This document shows positions 1 to 6,757 of a DNA stretch of 6,832 bases, piece by piece (position 1 is the stretch's first letter; every line of letters begins with the position of its first letter). The notes beneath the pieces are model-generated. The model did no database searches, was not told where the DNA came from, and saw nothing but the letters and a program-made list of their open reading frames with translations. A program made the translations under genes and the position numbers. The DNA comes from Planctomycetota bacterium (lineage in GTDB: Bacteria; Planctomycetota; UBA1135; GCA-002686595): the NCBI GenBank assembly GCA_029259675.1, contig JAJDES010000506.1, forward strand, positions 1 through 6,832, given 5' to 3'.

Positions 1-297
1 CGCAACAGCCTGCAGCGCTACGCACCCGACTTTGCGCACTGGATCGAGGCCCACGCCTACGGCCGCGTGCTCGCCCGCCCTGGACTGGAACCCAGGCGTC
101 GCGAAATATTCGCCTGCGCTTGCTTGGCTGCCCTGGGGCAGGAACAACAGCTGGCAAGCCACGCCCGCGGGGCCCTGCGCCTGGGCGCCACGGAATCGGA
201 GTTGCACGACATGCTCGACATCATTGCCGAGCGCATCGACAGGGATCACTTGCTGTTCGCGCGCGAGATCCTCGAGCGCTTCGCAGGCAAGAGCTGA
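1..297 (+). CDS. Carboxymuconolactone decarboxylase-like protein, 3' part (5' end outside window)
   Basis: The reading frame is open from the first base and ends at TGA 295-297, giving 98 C-terminal residues with the start missing. The stretch ASHARGALRLGATESEL (about residues 52-68 of the visible part), preceded by an Ala-rich helix with REIFACACLAALG, matches the carboxymuconolactone decarboxylase/AhpD-like fold, where a conserved His (here H54) precedes a Gly-x-Thr-x-x-Glu turn. The CxxC pair of AhpD-type peroxidases, expected seven and four residues before that His, is absent (the positions hold Q and Q). A peroxidase role is therefore unlikely, and the protein is closer to the PcaC-like or uncharacterised branches. 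The substrate cannot be read from the sequence. The gene converges on the kinase gene with only about 41 bp between their stop codons, and nothing visible links the two functionally. The family call is fairly secure; the exact function is unknown. Confidence 0.72.
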   Translation, partial: RNSLQRYAPDFAHWIEAHAYGRVLARPGLEPRRREIFACACLAALGQEQQLASHARGALRLGATESELHDMLDIIAERIDRDHLLFAREILERFAGKS

Positions 298-338
298 CCC
301 GCGCAGGCACTCCCGACCTCAGGCGCGACTCAAAAAGA

Positions 339-3300
339 CTAGGGGCGCTCGGCGATCACGCTGGCGCGAATCATGCGCAAGGACTCCCAAGCCCGAATTT
401 GAATCGAGCCCGCTCCGTCGATGTCGCGGCTGGGCGCAACGGTGGAGACACCGATAGCTTCCCCATCGAGCGTGACCTCAACCTTGCGGAAGCGCGCTTC
501 GATTTTGATGCGCAACACATGGTGCCCGCCGCGCACGATCGATTGCAGCACTTTGTCTCCTCGACCGCGGCGCAGCAACGTCAAGTGCTCCGAGAACTTG
601 CCGTAGGTGACGAGCAACCGATTCTTGGCCGCGCCTCCCTCCGCACCGGGCAAGCCCGGCCCGGCCAGCGAAATGTGATACCCCGAAGCCGAAACGCACA
701 CCAGGGCCGGCGGCCCGGCGGAGTGTGGCAACTCCAGCTCAAACTCGATTTCCAATTCCCCATCGCGCAACTCACCCGCAGCCTGTTGCAGCGTCAGTCG
801 CGGGCCATCCCCAAGTTCAAACCCTTCCCAAGTGCCGGCGCGGGGCGCGCTCCAACCCAAGCCGTCGGGCAACCAGCCGCCCGGCTGCCAAGCGCCGGCG
901 GTCAGTTCTTGAAATTCGAACTCGAGCCGCGCCAGGCGTTCATTGAGGAAATCAACGCGCCCCGCACCAAAGGCCTTCAACAGAGTTTTCTCCGTCGGTT
1001 TGGGACGCTTCAACTGCTCGCGCATCTGGCGCAGTGCCGCGATTTGGGTGCGCACCGCCGGCACATCCGAATACTCGTCAATCAAGGCATTGAGAACCTG
1101 CGCGCGACGGGCGTTGTCCACGGAAGATCCGGGCTCCAAGAGTGACAACAGGCGTTCGGCTTCGCGCCTGTGACTTTGAATTCGCTCGTTGTCGTCCAGC
1201 AATTCGCGCCTGGCCCGGTCGCGCAGGGAAGCCACCAGCGCCGGCACCCAAGGATCGTCGGGCAGGGGCCCGGATCCCAACACGGCCAAACTGCGCGAGG
1301 CATCGCCGTCGCGCATTCGCACCAGTGCGCGCAAAAGCCGATCGCCGGCATCCTTCAACTCTCCGTCGGCGCCGACCAAACCCGCCAGGCGTTCCAGATC
1401 TTCCGATTGAAGCTCGTTCAGCACCATGGCTTGGCGCCGATTCTCGGCCACAACCAAGTCAAAGTTGCCGCCCTTGAGTCCGGTCCCGACATCGATGACT
1501 CCGCGCAGCCGAATGTTGCCGACGGACAACTCCCAGCGCATCCCGTCGGCTGCCTCCAAACCGGCTGCCGCTCGTTCCAAGAGTCCCTTCAGCAGGCTCG
1601 CTTCGCGCAACTGCAACTGCGCATCCGCTTGCAATCCCCCGATCAAGAACGGATCCGTCCCCGCCGGCAAGTTGTCAAGCGAGTCCGAAAAGTCCGTCCA
1701 CAGCTTGGCAACGGCATCGAAGTCGCGCGCGCGCCACAGGGGCGGAGCGACCGCCGTGCGCAGAACGCGCGCATCCTGCTTGGCGCGCTCAACAGCCGTG
1801 CGCCGCTCAAGATCCTCGAGATCGCGCATTTGGCGCTCCAACTCATCGAGGGCTGCGATCCGCGTTTCGGCGGGCAATTCCTCGCGGGCGATCCCGCGCG
1901 CTTTCAATTCGTTGTCAAAGGCCGCGCGCAACTCACCGGCCACATTGCGCCCGCCGGCCGCGATGGCCTCCTCGGAACGCAGGGCGCGCCACGCGAGCCA
2001 TTGATGCAACTCTGCATCCACCAGGGACCAATGATCTAAGACCCTGGCGCGGCGAACCTTCAAGCGACTCTCCAACCGAGAGAGCGACTTGCTTTGCAAT
2101 TCGGGACCCAAGCGCTCGGCAGCCGCTCGATCTACGCCGGTGAGAATGTTCTCGAGCGACAATTGCTGCAAGGCACTTTGCCATCGATCCGCCTCTTGCA
2201 AGCGATCTACCGCGGGCAAGATCACGTTCTCGTAATAGCTATCGGCCGATTCGCGCAGCACGCGCGACAGCTCACTTTGCGCCGCACCGATCTGCACTTC
2301 GCGATCCGTGCGCCAGGCCGAATGGCCCTGGGCCAAATCCGTTGGAAGCGCGTGCAACTCAAAACCGGTTCGCTGCAACAAGTCATTTGCGAACTTATCC
2401 TGCAGCAGGTCGGCCGCGGCGCCGTAGTCGCCCCGCTCCAACTCGGTGGAGAAATCGCGATCAATATCCACATGCAGCGCGGTGATCTCACTGCGCAGGG
2501 CCATTCGCAAGCGCGTGGTTCCCGCCATGGCGGCCTGGACGCTGCGCGGGTCCTCCTCGCGTGCAATCCATTCCAATTCGGACAGTACGGGAGCCAACAT
2601 TCGGTGGTCCGCAAGGGCATCGCGCACCAACTCTTCCGTTCGCCCGACCTGATTGGCCCCGTCGTCCTGACTTTCGACTCCGTTGTCCTGCTCGCCCCCT
2701 TTGGGGTTCATCAAGATCCAGGTGCCGGCCGCCAGCGCCAGCAGCACGCCGGCGATGCTGAATTTGAGTAAGGGCCTCGGGGCCTTATCCAGGGGTTCGA
2801 GCGCACGCGGATCGATCTGCGGAGCGCGACGTTCGCGCACGCGCTCCAAATCGGACAGCAACTCGCGCGGATCGCGGTAACGCAAATCCAAATCGCGCGA
2901 GAGGCACTTGCGCAGGATCAAACTCAAGCCGCGCGACAACTGCGGTGCGAGCTCCTGCGGATCGACGATGCGCGCGTGCAACACACCCGACAAAACCTCG
3001 GCCGTGCTCCCCCCGCGAAAAGGCGGAGTGCCGCAAACAGCATGGAAGAGTGTCGCCCCGAAGGACCAGATGTCGCTTTGACAATCGACTCCGGAAGCAT
3101 TGACGGCCTGTTCGGGACTGATGTAGTGCGGAGTCCCCAGGGTTCCCCCCTCCTCCGTTACGGTGGGATCATCGCCGGCGAAGGCCAATCCCAAGTCCGC
3201 CAAGCGCGCGCCGCCCGTGTCGTCGATGAGAATGTTGCCGGGCTTGATGTCGCGGTGCACGACTCCGTGCTCCCACAGGTGCACCAGGGCTTCGCAGAGC

Positions 3301-3650
3301 GGAATGAAGAAGCGCAGGGCTTCGCGCTCGCGCAGGGCCCCGCCCTCGCGCAACCTCAAGGCCAGGGATGGCCCGTCCACCAATTCCATGGCGAACCACC
3401 AAATGCCTTCGATCTCGCCCAAATCAAAGGCGGAAACGATGTGCGGGTGGGAAAGCCTGGCGGTTGTGCGCGCCTCGCGCTGCAACCTGCTGACCACGCG
3501 CTTGCGACCGGCCTTTTCCAGGTGCAACACTTTCAGCGCGACCATGCGATCCACAGCCAATTGCCGCGCGCGATACACAACGCCGGTGGCACCGCGACCA
3601 ATAACGCCCACAATGCGGTAGCCGGGGATCGCCGGCGCAGCCGTGCGCAT
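339..3650 (-). CDS. Membrane-spanning Ser/Thr protein kinase with long extracytoplasmic sensor region
   Basis: Numbering is from ATG 3648-3650 (1,103 residues). The kinase domain spans about residues 11-270: glycine loop GRGATG (18-23), ATP-binding Lys in VALK (K40), helix-C Glu E59, catalytic loop HRDIKPGN (H132-N139; D134 catalytic), metal-binding Asp in DLG (D152, replacing DFG), TPHYISPEQ around 173-181, and DIWSFG (193-198). All key residues of an active Hanks-type kinase are present. One hydrophobic segment (about 297-314) should cross the membrane, leaving 315-1103 outside the cytoplasm. Residues 315-910 are mostly charged, helix-rich sequence with no recognised family. About 918-1103 resembles a concanavalin-like beta-sandwich (LamG/DUF1080 style), with HHVLRIKIE near 1043 and GSIQIRAWE near 1081. 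The frame is also open to a TTG at 3686, adding 12 residues; ATG was preferred, and neither start has a good ribosome binding site. The gene lies downstream of the FHA/sigma-54 activator on the same strand, suggesting a shared pathway. The ligand and substrate are unknown. Confidence 0.93.
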   Translation of the reverse strand: MRTAAPAIPGYRIVGVIGRGATGVVYRARQLAVDRMVALKVLHLEKAGRKRVVSRLQREARTTARLSHPHIVSAFDLGEIEGIWWFAMELVDGPSLALRLREGGALREREALRFFIPLCEALVHLWEHGVVHRDIKPGNILIDDTGGARLADLGLAFAGDDPTVTEEGGTLGTPHYISPEQAVNASGVDCQSDIWSFGATLFHAVCGTPPFRGGSTAEVLSGVLHARIVDPQELAPQLSRGLSLILRKCLSRDLDLRYRDPRELLSDLERVRERRAPQIDPRALEPLDKAPRPLLKFSIAGVLLALAAGTWILMNPKGGEQDNGVESQDDGANQVGRTEELVRDALADHRMLAPVLSELEWIAREEDPRSVQAAMAGTTRLRMALRSEITALHVDIDRDFSTELERGDYGAAADLLQDKFANDLLQRTGFELHALPTDLAQGHSAWRTDREVQIGAAQSELSRVLRESADSYYENVILPAVDRLQEADRWQSALQQLSLENILTGVDRAAAERLGPELQSKSLSRLESRLKVRRARVLDHWSLVDAELHQWLAWRALRSEEAIAAGGRNVAGELRAAFDNELKARGIAREELPAETRIAALDELERQMRDLEDLERRTAVERAKQDARVLRTAVAPPLWRARDFDAVAKLWTDFSDSLDNLPAGTDPFLIGGLQADAQLQLREASLLKGLLERAAAGLEAADGMRWELSVGNIRLRGVIDVGTGLKGGNFDLVVAENRRQAMVLNELQSEDLERLAGLVGADGELKDAGDRLLRALVRMRDGDASRSLAVLGSGPLPDDPWVPALVASLRDRARRELLDDNERIQSHRREAERLLSLLEPGSSVDNARRAQVLNALIDEYSDVPAVRTQIAALRQMREQLKRPKPTEKTLLKAFGAGRVDFLNERLARLEFEFQELTAGAWQPGGWLPDGLGWSAPRAGTWEGFELGDGPRLTLQQAAGELRDGELEIEFELELPHSAGPPALVCVSASGYHISLAGPGLPGAEGGAAKNRLLVTYGKFSEHLTLLRRGRGDKVLQSIVRGGHHVLRIKIEARFRKVEVTLDGEAIGVSTVAPSRDIDGAGSIQIRAWESLRMIRASVIAERP

Positions 3651-3750
3651 GGCGTTGCGAGAACGGGCTTCACCGCTCAAACGCAAAGCCTCGTTTCTAT
3701 TGCATCATCCGACATAAGTACCACCCGCTTCGATTGCGGGGCCGCGCAGC

Positions 3751-3791
3751 TTGAACGCAAACGCGGCACCCTCAAGCGGAAACGCGGCATC
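3751..3791. repeat. Two 20-bp direct repeats spaced 21 bp, in the activator-kinase spacer
   Basis: Copies at 3751-3770 and 3772-3791 share the exact core AAACGCGGCA (3759-3768 and 3780-3789) and about 14 of 20 positions overall. The 21-bp period is two turns of B-DNA, so a protein bound to each copy would lie on the same face of the helix. The repeat lies outside both flanking coding regions, just upstream of the kinase gene, where an operator or activator site would be expected. The repeat is seen directly; the binding role is inferred. It could also be a chance duplication. Confidence 0.5.
3757..3770 (-). promoter_or_regulatory. Possible sigma-54 (-24/-12) promoter for the kinase gene
   Basis: Read on the minus strand, this is GG-TGCCGCGTTT-GC. 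It has the invariant GG and GC of sigma-54 promoters at the required 10-base spacing, with TTTGC at the -12 side as in the consensus TGGCAC-N5-TTGCW. The -24 side is poor (GGGTGC instead of TGGCAC). Transcription would begin near 3745, about 95 bases before the kinase ATG. The site overlaps one copy of the 21-bp repeat. GG-N10-GC is frequent by chance in GC-rich DNA, so this is a weak call, of interest mainly because the adjacent gene encodes a sigma-54 activator. Confidence 0.25.
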
Positions 3792-3833
3792 ACCGTGCGC
3801 TGAAAAAACTCTGCACGTGCAAAATCCCGCACG

Positions 3834-6068
3834 CTAAAAGATCGTCGCGCCGTCCGTGCCGCCAGACCCGCCCGTGGCTTGATCTCCATCGGCAAAATCC
3901 CCGTGCTGCGTAGCGCTCGACTTGGATTTTCCATGGTCTTCCCCGCCTCCGTTAGCAGCTTGCCCGGTTTCGGGCTCGTGCGCCGATTTTGCCTTTTCCT
4001 GCTCACCCCCGCCCTCGCTCGCCGGGGAAGCGCCGCCGGTCTTTTCCGATTGTCCTCCACCGGACTCGGCTTGGGAAGCCTTTGCGTCCTCGGCGTCCTC
4101 GGCGTCCTTGTACTTGTCCAACTTGCGTTGCAAGGCGAAGCGACTGATGCCCAATTCGCTTGCGGCACGACTTTTATTGCCCGCTGAGCGCTCCAGGGCC
4201 GACAGTATCGCCTCGCGCTCAAAACTCGCGACGGCCTCGCGCAAGTCCCCGCCGACCTCCAGCACGGGGCCGCTCACGGGCTTGGCCTGGCCGCCGCTGC
4301 GAATGCTATCGGACAGCAGCTCGGGGCTGACCAATCCATCGGCCAAGACCACCAAGCGACGCATTTCGTTCTCGAGCTCACGCACGTTTCCGGGCCAACT
4401 GTAGGCGACCAAGAGCGCCATGACCTCCTGAGGCACCAGGGGCGGCTCGACTCCGGCTTCGCGCGCGGCGCGAATTAAAAGCGATTCGGCCAAGAGCGGC
4501 ACATCATCCGTGCGCTCGCGCAGAGGCGGCAAATTCACATCCAAAACGTTGATGCGATAGAAGAGGTCTTCGCGAAATTGCCCCTCAGCGACCAATTCCG
4601 CCAAGTTGCGGTGACTGGCGGTCACAAGGCGCACGTCCACCTCCACTTTTCGATCCGAGCCGAGCGGTCGAACTTCGCGCTCCTGCAAAACGCGCAGGAG
4701 TTTCTTCTGCATCTCCTCGCTCATGTCCCCGATCTCGTCCAGGAACAAGGTTCCGCCGTCGGCCTGTTCAAACAAACCCTTCTTGGCGCTGTGGGCGCCG
4801 GTAAAGGCTCCGCGCGTGTGACCGAAGAGTTCCGAAACGAGCAATGAGTCCGGCAAAGCCGCGCAATTGAGACCGACAAAAGGCTTTTCCTTGCGCGATC
4901 CGTTGTAGTGCACCGCACGTGCAATCAACTCCTTGCCGGTCCCGCTTTCGCCATGGATCAGAACGGGCAATTCGCAGTCGATGATGCGATCCAGCTGTTG
5001 AAAGACATTGCGCATGCGATCGCTGGAGCCGACGATCGCCGTGTAGTCGTAGCGCCCGCGCTCGCGACCCAACTCGGCGCGCACAACAGCCAACTCCGCA
5101 TCGCGATCGCGCACCTTGCGACCGAGCTGTTGATTCAAAACCTCAATTTTCTTTTGCGAATCCTCGAGCCGTACTTGCTGCTGTTGCTGTCGCGCAATTT
5201 GACGCGCATTCCGAATCGCCAGGGCCGCCTGCGCGGCAAAAAGCTCGGCCAAATCCAAATCGTCTTCGGAAAAGGCGCCCTGCTGCAGCCGATTGTCCAC
5301 GTACAAAAGGCCCTCAACAAAAGCGCCGACCTGAATCGGCATGCACATCACCGAACGCAGTCGCAAATCCTCCACGCTGGCCATCTCTTGAAAACGCTCG
5401 TCGCGTCCGGCGTCCACCGAAAGGATCGGACGCTTGAGTTCCAGCACGCGCTCGGCGATGCCAGTCGAAAAACGCGAACTCGGCAAGGGAATATCCCCGC
5501 CCTCAAAGCTGCGCGCCAGGCGCACGCGCAAATCCTTGGGCGCCACATGACCCAAGCCCGCGCCCTCGGGACTGGACATCAAAAGGAAACCGCGCTCCGC
5601 ACCCAAAAGCACCACAGCCGCGTCCAGAATGAGCCGCAATAGCCGCCCCTCGTCCGTTTCCTCCAGCAGCGCGCGCGTCGTGCGCGCAAAGGTGCGCAGA
5701 CTGTCCCGTTCGGATCCCCCACCGTCGTGGGTCACAAGGCCCACTCCCATCAGGCCCGCTCCGGCGCCGAGAATCTCGGTTCGTTCGGGTTCGGCCTGCA
5801 GGTGAATGCGGGCGCTGCCCAAGCTCAACTCATCGCCGCAGACCAGGCGGCAACGATCGACGCGCTTACCGTTGAGCGTGGTCCCGTTGGCCGAGCCCAA
5901 ATCCACGATCCAAACTTCCCCACCGCTTTCTTCCAATCGGCAGTGGTAACGTGAGACTCTCTGACCGCTCAAACGCACATCGTTGTCAATGGCTCGACCC
6001 AAGCGCACCACCGGGCCATCGAATTCCAAAACGGAACGGTGCCCTTCTTCGACAACAATCAGTTTCAT
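3834..6068 (-). CDS. FHA-GAF sigma-54-dependent transcriptional activator (AAA+ and Fis-type HTH)
   Basis: A cytoplasmic enhancer-binding protein that hydrolyses ATP to open promoters held by sigma-54 RNA polymerase. Numbering is from ATG 6066-6068 (744 residues). FHA domain, about 1-92: RLGR (22-25), VSRYH (38-42), GSANGT (58-63) and NG (66-67), the usual phosphothreonine-binding residues. GAF domain about 123-288. A Gln-rich probable coiled coil follows at about 284-343. AAA+ domain about 343-570: Walker A GESGTGKE (373-380), intact sigma-54 contact loop GAFTGA (420-425), Walker B GTLFLDEIGD (439-448), arginine-finger region REDLFYR (499-505), and WPGNVRELEN (558-567). The Fis-type HTH is at about 620-653. 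A tail of about 90 residues, rich in Gly, Ser, Asp, Glu and Lys, follows the HTH, where such proteins normally end. No receiver domain is present, so control is likely through FHA and GAF rather than a histidine kinase. A GTG two codons upstream (6072-6074) is an alternative start; neither start has a clear ribosome binding site. The Ser/Thr kinase gene follows on the same strand after a short spacer. Confidence 0.96.
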   Translation of the reverse strand: MKLIVVEEGHRSVLEFDGPVVRLGRAIDNDVRLSGQRVSRYHCRLEESGGEVWIVDLGSANGTTLNGKRVDRCRLVCGDELSLGSARIHLQAEPERTEILGAGAGLMGVGLVTHDGGGSERDSLRTFARTTRALLEETDEGRLLRLILDAAVVLLGAERGFLLMSSPEGAGLGHVAPKDLRVRLARSFEGGDIPLPSSRFSTGIAERVLELKRPILSVDAGRDERFQEMASVEDLRLRSVMCMPIQVGAFVEGLLYVDNRLQQGAFSEDDLDLAELFAAQAALAIRNARQIARQQQQQVRLEDSQKKIEVLNQQLGRKVRDRDAELAVVRAELGRERGRYDYTAIVGSSDRMRNVFQQLDRIIDCELPVLIHGESGTGKELIARAVHYNGSRKEKPFVGLNCAALPDSLLVSELFGHTRGAFTGAHSAKKGLFEQADGGTLFLDEIGDMSEEMQKKLLRVLQEREVRPLGSDRKVEVDVRLVTASHRNLAELVAEGQFREDLFYRINVLDVNLPPLRERTDDVPLLAESLLIRAAREAGVEPPLVPQEVMALLVAYSWPGNVRELENEMRRLVVLADGLVSPELLSDSIRSGGQAKPVSGPVLEVGGDLREAVASFEREAILSALERSAGNKSRAASELGISRFALQRKLDKYKDAEDAEDAKASQAESGGGQSEKTGGASPASEGGGEQEKAKSAHEPETGQAANGGGEDHGKSKSSATQHGDFADGDQATGGSGGTDGATIF
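4084..4110. repeat. Three tandem 9-bp units inside the activator's C-terminal tail
   Basis: GCGTCCTCG is repeated at 4084-4092 and 4093-4101, with a third copy differing by one base at 4102-4110. On the minus strand it encodes the repeated Asp-Ala-Glu of KDAEDAEDAK, immediately after the DNA-binding helix-turn-helix. The unit is a multiple of three, so slippage would change tail length without breaking the frame. Confidence 0.8.
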
Positions 6069-6164
6069 CGGCACAGAAGCTCTAAGGATGGGTGATGCCG
6101 GATGGGCCGGCGAGCTCGATTCGGGGCGGCGGCGGCGGGCATCCGCTGACCCGAGCCGCTAGGC

Positions 6165-6174
6165 GCACATGTGC
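6165..6174. promoter_or_regulatory. 10-bp perfect palindrome, possible operator
   Basis: GCACATGTGC equals its own reverse complement and lies near the middle of the divergent intergenic region, about 100 bp upstream of the activator start and about 75 bp upstream of the YkgJ-like start. It could be the half-site pair of a dimeric regulator, but it is short enough to arise by chance. A related palindrome, TGCACGTGCA (3812-3821), lies just past the activator's stop codon. Confidence 0.3.
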
Positions 6175-6179
6175 AGCTT

Positions 6180-6230
6180 CGCACACCTCATTCCACTAAG
6201 CCCCAACGGAGACGCAGTTACCGCACACCT
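6180..6230. repeat. Direct repeat of CGCACACCT, 42 bp apart
   Basis: Identical 9-mers occur at 6180-6188 and 6222-6230, exactly 42 bp start to start, or four turns of B-DNA. They lie 112-162 bp upstream of the activator ATG, a usual distance for upstream activator sites, and 18-68 bp upstream of the YkgJ-like ATG. The repeat is seen directly; any role as a binding site is inferred. Confidence 0.35.
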
Positions 6231-6247
6231 GCCACGACACCCCACGA

Positions 6248-6676
6248 ATGAGCCATAAAGACTGGTATGCAGAGGGTTTACGATTTGAGTGCAGCGGCTG
6301 CGGCAACTGCTGCCGCAACCACGGCGGCTATTCGTATGTGTACCTGAATCAAAATGAGGTCGCTCAGATCTCAACCCACCTGGGTCTGGAGCAGGCCGAA
6401 TTCCTCGAGGAGTACTGCGTCCCGGCGGACGGCTACATCAGCCTGCGCATGGACCAACCCGCCTGCCCCTTCCTCGACGAAGGAAACCGCTGCAGCATCT
6501 ACAGCGTGCGCCCCACACAATGCCGCACCTGGCCCTTCTGGACGGAGAACCTCAATCCCGGCACCTGGGAGTCCGAGGTTCGCACAACCTGCCCCGGAGT
6601 CGGAAAGGGCCCGCTGTTCTCGGCCGAAGAGATTACGGCCATCGCCCGCACCAACGATGAGAGCTGCGACGACTAG
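6248..6676 (+). CDS. YkgJ-family cysteine-cluster protein (putative zinc/iron-chelating)
   Basis: A 142-residue soluble protein with the full signature of the CxxCxxCC (YkgJ/UPF0153) family. The N-terminal cluster is C15-x2-C18-x2-C21-C22. It is followed by ACPFL (C73), RCSIYSVRPTQCRTWPF (C82 and C92) and TCPG (C115). These cysteines are thought to hold zinc or an iron-sulfur centre; the biochemical function of the family is not established. There is no signal peptide or membrane segment, so it should be cytoplasmic. ATG 6248 places the first cysteine cluster near the N-terminus, as is normal in the family, although no ribosome binding site precedes it. The length is typical for a single-domain member. 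It is transcribed divergently from the sigma-54 activator and may share control elements with it, but no functional link is visible. Confidence 0.92.
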   Translation: MSHKDWYAEGLRFECSGCGNCCRNHGGYSYVYLNQNEVAQISTHLGLEQAEFLEEYCVPADGYISLRMDQPACPFLDEGNRCSIYSVRPTQCRTWPFWTENLNPGTWESEVRTTCPGVGKGPLFSAEEITAIARTNDESCDD

Positions 6677-6757
6677 TCCCGACCAAGAAACAAACCTCGA
6701 TTGAATCCCCACAGCCTGCACTCCCACCTGCGACGCAGACCGGTACGGCGCGACGGC

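Larger units (their letters stand above)
6069..6247. promoter_or_regulatory. Divergent intergenic region between the activator and the YkgJ-like gene
   Basis: This region of about 180 bp must hold the start signals for two genes reading away from each other. It contains a short inverted repeat, GCCGG-N5-CCGGC (6097-6111), in the presumed leader of the activator gene. It also holds a CGG-rich run (about 6123-6139), a perfect 10-bp palindrome GCACATGTGC (6165-6174), and the 9-mer CGCACACCT at 6180-6188 and again at 6222-6230. No convincing sigma-70 -35/-10 pair or sigma-54 GG-N10-GC element was found on either strand by eye. Neither flanking ATG has a Shine-Dalgarno sequence. Confidence 0.6.

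Noticed and set aside
300..327. Inverted repeat CGCGC / GCGCG between the convergent decarboxylase-like and kinase genes
   Set aside because: The stem is 5 bp with a long loop. On the plus strand no T-run follows, and on the minus strand the T-run comes before the stem. It does not look like a terminator on either strand.
120..1145. Long plus-strand open frame opposite the kinase C-terminus
   Set aside because: It overlaps both the decarboxylase-like gene and the kinase gene. Its composition is what the complement of a GC-rich gene yields, with no domain motif.
3803..3833. Possible terminator after the activator gene: CGTGC-N8-GCACG followed by a T-run on the minus strand
   Set aside because: The stem is only 5 bp and the T-run starts several bases after it, so a working intrinsic terminator is not supported. 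Read-through into the kinase gene remains possible.
3677..4222. Open frame on the minus strand overlapping the activator's 3' end and the spacer
   Set aside because: It overlaps the helix-turn-helix and tail of the activator in another frame, has Arg/Pro/Ser-rich composition typical of shadow frames in GC-rich DNA, and shows no recognisable domain.
6371..6727. Minus-strand open frame antisense to the YkgJ-like gene
   Set aside because: It lies opposite a gene with a clear family signature and has no motif of its own.
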